Source: Burkholderiales bacterium
GTDB lineage: Bacteria > Pseudomonadota > Gammaproteobacteria > Burkholderiales > Burkholderiaceae_C
Reading direction: 5' to 3'
Length of the DNA: 22,773 nt
Assembly (NCBI GenBank): GCA_025352345.1
Contig: JANXTP010000351.1
Span: forward strand, 1 to 22,773
Below are positions 16,331 through 22,773 of this stretch, one piece after another (within the stretch, counting starts at the first letter, position 1; the number at the start of each line of letters is the position of its first letter). Below the pieces are notes generated by a model. That model did not search any database, was not told the origin of the DNA, and was given only the letters and a program-made list of their open reading frames with translations. The translations under genes were made by a program, and so were the position numbers.

Positions 16331-17263
16331 TCATCGGTTCATCTGCATTCGCATCCATTGGGCTGTACGGGCAATGCCGTCGCGCAACGAGGCCCTGGGT
16401 TCCCAGCCAAGTTCGCGGCGCGCGAGCGCATTGCTAAGCACGCTGACAGGAACGTCGAACGCCCGACCGGGCAGGTAGTGCCGTTCAATCGATCTGCCCA
16501 GCGTCTCCTCAAGCACCGCAACGAGTTGGTTGAGTGTGGTGCCTACGCCCGAACTGATGTTGAACACGCTGGACTGGCCATCATGTCGAACTGCGCGTGC
16601 AAAGGCGTCAGCCACGTCGCTGATGTGTAGGTAGTCCCGTGTAGCGCTGCCGTCGCCCCAGATCTCGATGGGTTGACCCAACAAGGCGCGGTGCAAAAAG
16701 ACGCCCACCGCACCTTGCGCCGTTTCCACGCGCTGGCGTTCGCCATACGGGTTGGCCACGCGCAGAATGTTGGCCTTGATGCCGTGCATGCCCTCGAACA
16801 TCAGCAGGTACTTCTCGATTGCGAGCTTGGTGATGCCGTAGGACACGACCGGGTTGGTCGGGTGCTGCTCGTCGATCGGCATGTATTGCGGGCTCCCGTA
16901 CACCGTGCCACCGGAAGAGATGAACACGATTCTGCGCACCTGCTTCGCCACCATCAGGTTGAGCAGTTGCAAGGTGCTTACCAAGTTGCTCTGCACGTCG
17001 TAGACCATGTCGTCGTTCGAGGATTTCGGCAGCGTAGAGGACACAAGATGGAGCACCACGTCCATTCCATCTATGGCGGCGCCGACATCATGCGTGCTCA
17101 GCATGTCGCCTGTTATCCATTCCACGTGCTCGTTCGAAGTGAATGCGCGGTAAGGCAGCACGCGCGGGCGCTCAAAGATTCGCAACGTGTGACCGTCATG
17201 CAGCAAACGGTCTGCAATCGCCGAGCCGATGAAGCCTCCGCCCCCGAACACCACGCATTTCAC
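16331..17263 (-). CDS. NAD-dependent nucleotide-sugar epimerase/dehydratase (extended SDR)
   Basis: This extended short-chain dehydrogenase is of the UDP-glucose 4-epimerase (GalE/WcaG) type, likely making an activated sugar for the neighbouring transferases. It has the Rossmann motif GGGGFIG (7-13), the FISSGGTVYG block with the catalytic Ser/Thr near 116-120, and the catalytic pair Tyr142-x3-Lys146 in YGITK. Further blocks are the substrate-side NPYGERQ and GDGSATRDYLHISDVADAF. The GTG at 17261-17263 is chosen because the protein then starts directly with the first beta strand, AAGGA lies upstream, and the GTG overlaps the stop of the preceding membrane-protein remnant (GTGA). Longer in-frame starts would run through that remnant. 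At 310 residues it is full length. Whether it is a 4-epimerase, a dehydratase or a reductase is not decided by the sequence. Confidence 0.93.
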   Translation of the reverse strand: MKCVVFGGGGFIGSAIADRLLHDGHTLRIFERPRVLPYRAFTSNEHVEWITGDMLSTHDVGAAIDGMDVVLHLVSSTLPKSSNDDMVYDVQSNLVSTLQLLNLMVAKQVRRIVFISSGGTVYGSPQYMPIDEQHPTNPVVSYGITKLAIEKYLLMFEGMHGIKANILRVANPYGERQRVETAQGAVGVFLHRALLGQPIEIWGDGSATRDYLHISDVADAFARAVRHDGQSSVFNISSGVGTTLNQLVAVLEETLGRSIERHYLPGRAFDVPVSVLSNALARRELGWEPRASLRDGIARTAQWMRMQMNR

Positions 17264-17574
17264 GGTGTACTGTCCTTCTTCTGTGAATTCTGGTCTGCTG
17301 TCAACGTAGCGCCGTCTGCAAGATTGCGCCATCCGGCCAGGAGATCGCCGGTCATGACCATACCGAGCGCACCCATGCATGCAAACAACGGGATGGTCGG
17401 CAGCAGATACCTGGCTGGCACACCGCTCCACGACGTGGCATCAACGATGCCAAGCAGCAAGGCGCGGGCGAGGATCTCGGTGCCCAAGGTCAGCACGATT
17501 GGGCACTCCGCAATCCGCACGCGCCGACGTACGACAGCCGGTGTGAGCGAGAGTGCCACGACCAGCCAGACCAC
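17260..17574 (-). pseudogene. C-terminal remnant of a multipass membrane protein
   Basis: The 104-codon reading (GTG at 17572-17574) holds about three hydrophobic segments. One is VVWLVVALSLTPAVV, one covers VLTLGTEILARALLLGIV, and the last follows ARYLLPTIPLFACMGALG. The ATSWSGVPARYLLPTIPL stretch recalls the C-terminus of multipass membrane proteins of polysaccharide clusters (GT39/DUF2142-like), which normally have 400 or more residues; the N-terminal bulk is missing. Upstream the same frame has a TAG at 17584-17586, then reads DRQPTHVDWLTKLCALYR before another TAG at 17761-17763. This suggests an in-frame stop plus a larger deletion. Its TGA overlaps the epimerase GTG, as expected for a former operon gene. 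It could still be translated as a small membrane protein. Confidence 0.55.
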
Positions 17575-17793
17575 CGCGCCCGCCTAGCGATAGAGCGCGC
17601 AAAGCTTCGTGAGCCAGTCGACATGGGTCGGTTGTCTGTCGGACGTGATTGAGTTGATCGTGCGCGGCGGAAATGACCTAGTTCGTGCCGGCCGGGACGA
17701 TCTGGGATGGAAAGAAAAGTGAAATGACGACCACGAAAATCCATAACTGTCATGTCGTGTCTACATGGCGCTGGAACAAAGAATTACCCAACC

Positions 17794-17847
17794 GCATTTG
17801 GTATCCATAACTCTCGTCCAAATGCACTTGGCGCATCCTGCAAATGC
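17794..17847. repeat. Three copies of CAAATGC in the spacer
   Basis: CAAATGC occurs at 17819-17825 and 17841-17847, and inverted (GCATTTG) at 17794-17800. The first two are 22 bases apart start to start, about two helical turns. The pair 17794-17801 GCATTTGG / 17818-17825 CCAAATGC is a perfect 8-base inverted repeat with a 16-base gap. It could be an operator array; the regulator is unknown. Confidence 0.4.
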
Positions 17848-17849
17848 GC
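17831..17849 (-). terminator. Hairpin after the methyltransferase gene
   Basis: GCGCAT (17831-17836), a 7-base loop and ATGCGC (17844-17849) form a stem 10 bases after the minus-strand methyltransferase stop. There is no U tract on that strand, so terminator function is weakly supported. It overlaps one CAAATGC copy. Confidence 0.3.
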
Positions 17850-17859
17850 TCTTTGAAAT

Positions 17860-18759
17860 TCACGATGGCTTTCTGGGGGTGAGCACAACGATATCTTGAA
17901 AATCATGCAAGGCACCGACGCGGTAATCGAGCACCTCGAACCAGCGAGACCAGTGATTGCGCAGATAGGTCTCGGGGATAAAGGTAATACCGTACTCGAA
18001 CGGATCCGAGATCGCCTTGTTCGACAGCGCCTTCTTCAAAACCGACTGCCCGACGGTGGTCAGGTGCCCTTGCTGCAGGATGAAGGAATGGTGCCCTGCC
18101 TCGAATTGCGCCCGCGCTGCCTCGAACAGGTCGTCGCGCATGTCCAGCATGGCGCGTATCGGTGGTTCAGTCAGTGCGCGATCCATCGCGCGTCGGCCGT
18201 GCACAGTGAGAAATAGCCGTCCGCCAGGCTGGCACACCCGGGCGAGTTCTTGCAGGAATTGGTCCTGGTTTGCTTCGTTCAGGTGGGTGAAGATGGAGAT
18301 CGAAATCACTGCCTCAAATTCGTTGTCGGCGAAAGGAATGGGTGGTTGCACGGATGACAGCTTGGTTTGCATGAAGTTGAGTGCGCTGCGGCACCAGTCG
18401 ATATGGCGCCGGTCAATGTCGAGACCTGCGATGCGGCCCGGGTGGCCCTTGAACATGCGCGCCAGACGGCCGCAGCCGCAGCCGAAGTCGAGGATGCTGG
18501 AGAACTGGCTCATGGGCTTGTGGGCCGCCTCGGACAAGGCAATCCAGAAATCTGCGCCATGACTTGCAAAGTCCGATTCGCTGGTCAGGCCGGTGGTGTT
18601 CTGCATCAGCGCCCGCGGTGGAAAGGGGCTGACATAGCGCCGAAGTTCAGGGTCGGCGAAGGCGCCGACGCGGTTCAGGTGAGCCCAATCTTGAACTGGC
18701 AACTGGCACCCCAGGGTGTAGTCCGGCATGGTCATCGTCGTCATCGCTTCAGTGTTCAT
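17860..18759 (-). CDS. SAM-dependent methyltransferase (class I)
   Basis: The 299-residue Rossmann-fold methyltransferase has motif I ILDFGCGCGRLARMF (89-103) and the acidic end of beta 2 GLDIDRRHI. The motif IV region is FEAVISISIFTHLNE, and post-motif strands include ARVCQPGGRLFLTVHGRR. A C-terminal segment of ~90 residues ends FEVLDYRVGALHDFQDIVVL. Such enzymes in polysaccharide clusters methylate sugar hydroxyls or carboxyls, but the acceptor here is unknown. I chose the ATG at 18757-18759, which overlaps the 3' end of the glycosyltransferase gene by 11 bases. ATGs at 18742, 18733 and 18727 (first bases of the minus-strand cat triplets) are alternatives just after that stop. The 50 codons further upstream lie inside the glycosyltransferase in another frame and look like shadow sequence. 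It is the third gene of the cluster as seen here. Confidence 0.9.
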   Translation of the reverse strand: MNTEAMTTMTMPDYTLGCQLPVQDWAHLNRVGAFADPELRRYVSPFPPRALMQNTTGLTSESDFASHGADFWIALSEAAHKPMSQFSSILDFGCGCGRLARMFKGHPGRIAGLDIDRRHIDWCRSALNFMQTKLSSVQPPIPFADNEFEAVISISIFTHLNEANQDQFLQELARVCQPGGRLFLTVHGRRAMDRALTEPPIRAMLDMRDDLFEAARAQFEAGHHSFILQQGHLTTVGQSVLKKALSNKAISDPFEYGITFIPETYLRNHWSRWFEVLDYRVGALHDFQDIVVLTPRKPS

Positions 18760-20083
18760 AGATTTCGAAAGTGTCCAGTGCCATGCGTTCGGTGCTGCGG
18801 TCGTAAGCAGTCGTGCGCGCAAGTGCTGCCAATGTCTGCGGCGAAGCCACGAACGCCTTGAGTTTCGCGGACAGATCTTGAAGGTTGCCGCGCTGGAACG
18901 CGTCGCCATTCACGCCTGGTACCAAAAACTCCGTCATGCCTGCCACGTCGGCGACCAGCACGGGTGTGTGGGTCGCGAGCGCATTGAGCAGCACGAGTGG
19001 GCTGTTTTCGTACCACCGTGACGGGATGACAAGCAGATCCATGCCGGCCAAGATCTCAGCCATGCGCTCGGAGGGAAATGTTCCTAAGAATTGCACATCC
19101 AGGCCTTGCGCCAGCTTAAACAGGGACGCCATGTAGGCGAGGTCCTGGTCCTTGGGCCCATGAATGCGTAGAGTTGCAGTTCCTGGACGCAGCGCTCGGA
19201 AGGCATCGATCAGCAGGTCAGTGCCCTTGTGCGGTGCGATCTGGCCGATGAAGCCGATCACTGGGATGTGCCCAGCCGCGCGATGTGGCTTTGGCATGCG
19301 GTCAATGTCAACGCCAAAATGGATGTTGTGCAGTGGCACACCGATGCCGTTGCTGCGGTAGGCGTTGCCGAGAAAAGCCGTCGGCGCCACTGCCGCCTTG
19401 TAGCTCGTGTTGTACAGGCTGCCCAGGATATCGGGGCGGCGCGTGATGTCCTGAATCAGGCCATCGAGCGCCCCGCCACGCAGGCCGGGAAGGCGGCGCG
19501 CCAGATTGGCGCCCATGGCCACGAGCCGTGGCGTTGCCGGTGACATAGCCCAGCGCATCCAGTGCGTCGCGTGCGGGCTGGGTGCTGCGTCCTTCAAGTG
19601 GCAAGCCACGCAATTCACGCGCGACGGTGAAGGCCCGGCGCACAAGCCACCGTCGGCGGCTTCGAGCTTGTTGTTGAGGCAAAAGCCGAAGAAGTCAGTG
19701 AATGTGGCGTAGGTCGGAATGCCGAGCTGCCCGGTCACCTCCAGCAAGACTGCGGTGTGGTTAATGAGGTGGGTCACGTGTACCAGGTCGGGCCGCAGCG
19801 CGCGCAATTCCTTCTCCAGCACGCCGCGCATGTCAGGCTGGTAATAGGTTTCTTTCACGCGGCTGTGCGGAAGCCGGTTTTTGTCGATGGCAATGACCGG
19901 GATGCCCGCATGGGTATAACGCGAGATGAGTTCTGGCGCACGCGCTTCGCCCTGGAAGATCGCCGTTACCACGGTCACGTCATGGCCCATGGCCCGGTAA
20001 TGCCGGGCAAGGTCGAGCGTGTATGTTTCCGTGCCGTAGAAATGGTCGGGAAAGAAGCAATGGACGAAGAAGACAATCTTCAT
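18749..20083 (-). CDS. Glycosyltransferase, family 4 (GT-B fold)
   Basis: The 444-residue GT4 transferase resembles the one at the left end of the cluster. The N-terminus FVHCFFPDHFYGTETYTLDL has the GTE loop. The donor domain starts near 273 (IPVIGFIGQIAPHKGTDLLI), with HGPKDQ, FLGTFPSERMAEILAGMDLL and IPSRWYENSPLVLLNALA. Glu359 of the EX7E motif is present but the second Glu position is Asn367. Four residues C135-x12-C148-x9-C158-x2-C161 are spaced like the C/C/C/H set of its paralogue and could bind a metal. The ATG at 20081-20083 overlaps the stop of the large fusion gene (ATGA), and GGAGG seven bases upstream is a good ribosome site but lies in a palindrome. Donor and acceptor sugars are unknown. 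Confidence 0.93.
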   Translation of the reverse strand: MKIVFFVHCFFPDHFYGTETYTLDLARHYRAMGHDVTVVTAIFQGEARAPELISRYTHAGIPVIAIDKNRLPHSRVKETYYQPDMRGVLEKELRALRPDLVHVTHLINHTAVLLEVTGQLGIPTYATFTDFFGFCLNNKLEAADGGLCAGPSPSRVNCVACHLKDAAPSPHATHWMRWAMSPATPRLVAMGANLARRLPGLRGGALDGLIQDITRRPDILGSLYNTSYKAAVAPTAFLGNAYRSNGIGVPLHNIHFGVDIDRMPKPHRAAGHIPVIGFIGQIAPHKGTDLLIDAFRALRPGTATLRIHGPKDQDLAYMASLFKLAQGLDVQFLGTFPSERMAEILAGMDLLVIPSRWYENSPLVLLNALATHTPVLVADVAGMTEFLVPGVNGDAFQRGNLQDLSAKLKAFVASPQTLAALARTTAYDRSTERMALDTFEIYEH

Positions 20084-22773
20084 GCGGAGGCCTCCGCCTC
20101 CGCCTGCGCGTGCTTCAATTCGTGATACAGGGTGGCATAGGAGGCGATCATTGCCGGCAAGGAGAAGTGCGCCTGGGCACGAGCCCGTTGTGCGTCGCCG
20201 ATCTGCTGGCGCAGGGCGGGCGAATCGAGCAGGCGCACTGCGATGTCTGCAAGATGGTTGGCATCTGCGGGTGGCGCCACCAGTTCGGGGTCACCAACGA
20301 TTTCGCGGATGGCGCCGATGTCGTAGCCGATCACCGGCGCACGCATGTTCATGGCAAATGGGCTGACTTGCCCGAAGCTTTCCTTCCAGACCGGGGCCAC
20401 GAACAGCGACATCCTGCGGTACTGGGCTGGCAGCGCTTCGTAAGCGACATAGCCGGTGAACTCGAAGTTCATCGTCAAACCGGCCCGCGCGACGGCGTCT
20501 TGAAACGGCACCAGCAGACTGCCACCGCCAACGATCAGTACCCGGGTGCGCGGGCGCTTTTGCACGATACGGATGAAAGGCTCGATGGCGTGCTTGTTGA
20601 GCTTGTCGGGTTCCAGGCGGTAGACCATGCCGACACAGTCATCGGGGCGCGGGTCCAGTGCGGAAGCAGTGAAGTGCGAGAAATCTGAACCAGGGTAGAC
20701 AGTGAGATGGTGAGGTTCGCTACGCCCGAACGTGTGCCGGACGTAGTCGCTAACGTAGACATAGCGCTTGATTGCCGGAGACATGTAGGGCGCGACCGGC
20801 GTGTTCACGTTCTCGATCATGGGGATGCCGAGACGCTCTGCGGCGGCCACGGCTTTTGCATACCAGGGCTCGTCGCAGCCGCCCCAGTAATGGAGATGGA
20901 TGAAGGCGGGGCGAACGCGCTGAAAGTGCTCGACGAAAACGACATCGTCCTCGGGATGGCGGTACTCAGTGATCTGCAACCCGGTGTACGCGGGCGGGTC
21001 CGGAATGAAACTGGTCACGACTGATTGCTCGAACTGGCTACCCAGATGCTCCATCAGGTCGATGACCAGCCGCGATGACCCGCCGGTCATGAAATTGGCG
21101 ATGACATGAACGACTACCGGGCGTTGCGCAGCCATGCTCTTCGGCTGACGCACGGCGTACGCGCTCGAGGGCTGCCCGGTAGGTGAACCCGCACCGCCCG
21201 AGGCAAGGAAGCGTTGCTTGAGCGCGTGCACGAGCGGCCCGGCCCAGCGTTTGACAACGGCAGGCGTTGCCAGCGCGCCAAGCAGGTAGAAAACGCGAAC
21301 GTAATTTCGCGGCTTGGTGGTTATCGCATGCCGCAAGCGGAACCATTTGGTTTGGCGCAGCAAACTTAGGTCGGATTCGAGTTGCCGACAAGCCGATACT
21401 TGTTCGCCCAGAGCCGTGGCGAGTCGTTTAAGTGCCTCATCGCGTGCGGCCAGTGTGTCGCGGCTGGCGCGTAAATCATCTTCCCTGGCAGCGATCTCAG
21501 CTACCAACTTGGCGGTCGCAGCATCCCTGGCCGCCAGAGCAGTACCCGTGCGTTCTAAGTCCGCCAAGTGCGAGGCAACTTCCTTTTGCAAGGCTTCGAG
21601 TTCGCGTCCATGCGCGCTCAATTGAACTGCATTGGCGTGTGAAAATTCTTCGTCAATTGCGCGCTGTTTCGCCAAGACAGCTTCGTTGCGGCGGATTTCA
21701 TTCTGGACTTGCTCGCCGAGCTGGTAGGCCTCGAAGCGCGCGGCATTCAGCGCCTTCTCGCGGGCGAGGTAGTCCGAGATGAAATCCGATTCTTCATCAA
21801 AGAAGACCATTTGGCCCGGTGAGGCAACCACCCTGCGCGAGCACAAAGCGATGAAGGCGGCCGGCTCGCTTCTGCGGCCCCCGTCCTTCAACGACTGGGG
21901 TATCAGGTCGCTATTGCGGCCGATCTGTGTGACGCTGATCGCGTTGCAGACGCGCTGCTCAAACATCGTCACATGCGGGAAATGAGGGCTCAGCAAGGCG
22001 TGGAATTCGTCGCGCGTCATTTCGCGCAGGTGAAACGGATTGGCGTCGTAATGCCGGGTGACTTCGGGGTTGGGTGTGGAAATCAGCAGCAACCCGTCAT
22101 CCGTGAGCAACCGGGCAATGCTGGCGATCACCGCCTTCTGCGTGGCGAAATCGACATGCTCGATCACTTCGAAGCAGGTGACAAGGTCAAAGCCGGCTTG
22201 AGGCAGGCTGGCGCCCAAGTCGTTGCGGCGAACAAACTGGAGCCCCGGGCGCATGTGGGTATGGCTCGCCCATTCAACTGCGCCAGCATCGATGTCCAGG
22301 CCGGTCACGCTGCTGGCCACGCCCGCCAGCAGGGCCGACCCATAGCCAGTGCCGCAGCCGAAATCGAGCACCTTCTTGCCTTCGGCCAGCGGCCGGGCAA
22401 TGGCGTAGCGCGGCATGTGCTCGTATTCGGCGAGCCTGGACCACGTGCCGGGTACGTAGCGCTCCTGCATGAAAGCGGCAAAGTCACTGCCGGAGGCCAC
22501 CGCCTGCAAGCCCTCGAAATCGCGCCAGGGGGCTTGTGCCTCTGCCTGCGCCGACACCGGGTGCATGCCTTCGACCCGAACAGCGGTGAAGCGCAGGCGA
22601 TCGAGCAAGATGGTCAAGGCATGGGCCGTGAACAGTACAAGGTGCGAGGGCGGATGCCGATACTTCCATTGTCCGGGGTCCTGGGTGGCCGCGGCACACC
22701 CCGCATTCGGGGTCGTGATCACGACCTGCGTGTGAGGCTGGATCGCGCCGATCGCAAAGAGCTTATAGAACAG
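20080..22773 (-). CDS. Multidomain methyltransferase - coiled coil - glycosyltransferase, 5' end outside the window
   Basis: The frame is open to the window edge, so the N-terminus is missing; 897 residues are visible (numbered from the edge). Residues 1-75 are the end of a first SAM methyltransferase: VVITTPN strand, then YRHPPSHLVLFTAHAL and a DRLRFTAVRVE ending. Residues 95-315 are a complete class I methyltransferase with motif I VLDFGCGTGYGSALL (135-149), GLDIDAGAVEWA, CFEVIEHVDF and LLLISTPNPE. Residues ~335-475 are a long, Ala/Glu/Arg-rich heptad-like coiled coil (AAREDDLRASRDTLAARDEALKR). Residues 475-525 are basic and amphipathic (KWFRLRHAI, YVRVFYLLGALATPAVVKRW), perhaps membrane-associated. 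Residues 550-885 are a GT4 domain with YRLEPDKLNK, VLIVGGGSLL and WKESFGQVSPFAM, where Glu798 is present but the EX7E partner is Phe806. By architecture it may couple methylation to glycan elongation; that is inference. Confidence 0.88.
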   Translation of the reverse strand: MFYKLFAIGAIQPHTQVVITTPNAGCAAATQDPGQWKYRHPPSHLVLFTAHALTILLDRLRFTAVRVEGMHPVSAQAEAQAPWRDFEGLQAVASGSDFAAFMQERYVPGTWSRLAEYEHMPRYAIARPLAEGKKVLDFGCGTGYGSALLAGVASSVTGLDIDAGAVEWASHTHMRPGLQFVRRNDLGASLPQAGFDLVTCFEVIEHVDFATQKAVIASIARLLTDDGLLLISTPNPEVTRHYDANPFHLREMTRDEFHALLSPHFPHVTMFEQRVCNAISVTQIGRNSDLIPQSLKDGGRRSEPAAFIALCSRRVVASPGQMVFFDEESDFISDYLAREKALNAARFEAYQLGEQVQNEIRRNEAVLAKQRAIDEEFSHANAVQLSAHGRELEALQKEVASHLADLERTGTALAARDAATAKLVAEIAAREDDLRASRDTLAARDEALKRLATALGEQVSACRQLESDLSLLRQTKWFRLRHAITTKPRNYVRVFYLLGALATPAVVKRWAGPLVHALKQRFLASGGAGSPTGQPSSAYAVRQPKSMAAQRPVVVHVIANFMTGGSSRLVIDLMEHLGSQFEQSVVTSFIPDPPAYTGLQITEYRHPEDDVVFVEHFQRVRPAFIHLHYWGGCDEPWYAKAVAAAERLGIPMIENVNTPVAPYMSPAIKRYVYVSDYVRHTFGRSEPHHLTVYPGSDFSHFTASALDPRPDDCVGMVYRLEPDKLNKHAIEPFIRIVQKRPRTRVLIVGGGSLLVPFQDAVARAGLTMNFEFTGYVAYEALPAQYRRMSLFVAPVWKESFGQVSPFAMNMRAPVIGYDIGAIREIVGDPELVAPPADANHLADIAVRLLDSPALRQQIGDAQRARAQAHFSLPAMIASYATLYHELKHAQAEAEASA
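20084..20097. promoter_or_regulatory. Perfect palindrome covering the ribosome site of the downstream glycosyltransferase
   Basis: GCGGAGGCCTCCGC is a perfect 14-base palindrome immediately upstream of the ATG at 20081-20083 and inside the last codons of the fusion gene. It contains the GGAGG ribosome site, so a 5-base-stem hairpin could hide it until a ribosome finishing the upstream gene opens it. Confidence 0.4.

Larger units (their letters stand above)
17575..17859. other. AT-richer spacer inside the polysaccharide cluster
   Basis: This 285-base stretch between the methyltransferase stop and the membrane-protein remnant has no convincing gene. An 87-codon reading at 17490-17753 has no family features. 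The part at 17700-17860 is visibly richer in A and T than the flanks and holds three copies of CAAATGC and a hairpin. It may contain a terminator for the upstream genes and a new promoter for the epimerase-glycosyltransferase pair, or be the scar of the deletion that removed the membrane protein. Confidence 0.5.

Noticed and set aside
17490..17753. 87-codon minus-strand frame in the spacer
   Set aside because: It is Arg/Ser-rich, overlaps the membrane-protein remnant in another frame, and has no hydrophobic or family pattern.

Overview
The window looks like chromosomal DNA of a high-GC betaproteobacterium, most likely a Burkholderiales member of the Rubrivivax/Leptothrix/Sphaerotilus type. 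The reasons are the gene orders corC-lnt-glyQ and G3E GTPase-dksA-STAS protein-hslV-hslU, the betaproteobacterial flavour of the proteins and the strong G/C preference at third codon positions. Genus level is inference.

Left part (1-9,100). On the minus strand lie corC, lnt and the 5' part of glyQ. The glyQ reading diverges from the family near position 44 and glyS is not seen, so the left edge is a real break or an assembly junction. On the plus strand, divergent from corC, lie a zinc-type G3E (COG0523) GTPase with a His-rich loop, a DksA-family regulator that lacks three of the four zinc cysteines and carries a ~200-residue Lys/Ala/Pro-rich N-terminal tail, an uncharacterised STAS/TPR-like protein, and the heat-shock protease pair hslV-hslU. 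hslVU is preceded by a sigma32-like promoter very close to the hslV start codon.

Middle part (9,100-14,900). A minus-strand beta-oxidation pair, an acyl-CoA dehydrogenase followed by a fused 3-hydroxyacyl-CoA dehydrogenase/enoyl-CoA hydratase, ends head-on against hslU across a hairpin. The thiolase that often accompanies such a pair is absent. Two plus-strand genes follow: an orphan HNH endonuclease and a glycine-zipper (SlyB-like) outer-membrane lipoprotein.

Right part (14,930-22,773). This is a minus-strand surface-polysaccharide cluster with its 5' end beyond the window. In transcription order it holds a very large multidomain protein (end of one methyltransferase, a complete methyltransferase, a long coiled coil, a GT4 glycosyltransferase), a GT4 glycosyltransferase, a SAM methyltransferase, an AT-richer spacer with repeats, a remnant of a multipass membrane protein, an NAD-dependent sugar epimerase/dehydratase, and another GT4 glycosyltransferase. 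Several starts and stops overlap, which points to translational coupling. Three glycosyltransferases, two or three methyltransferases and one sugar-modifying enzyme fit a methylated glycan. The methyltransferase-coiled coil-glycosyltransferase protein is the most unusual item and recalls, by architecture only, chain-length-controlling proteins. No tRNA, rRNA, CRISPR array, transposase or integrase was seen.
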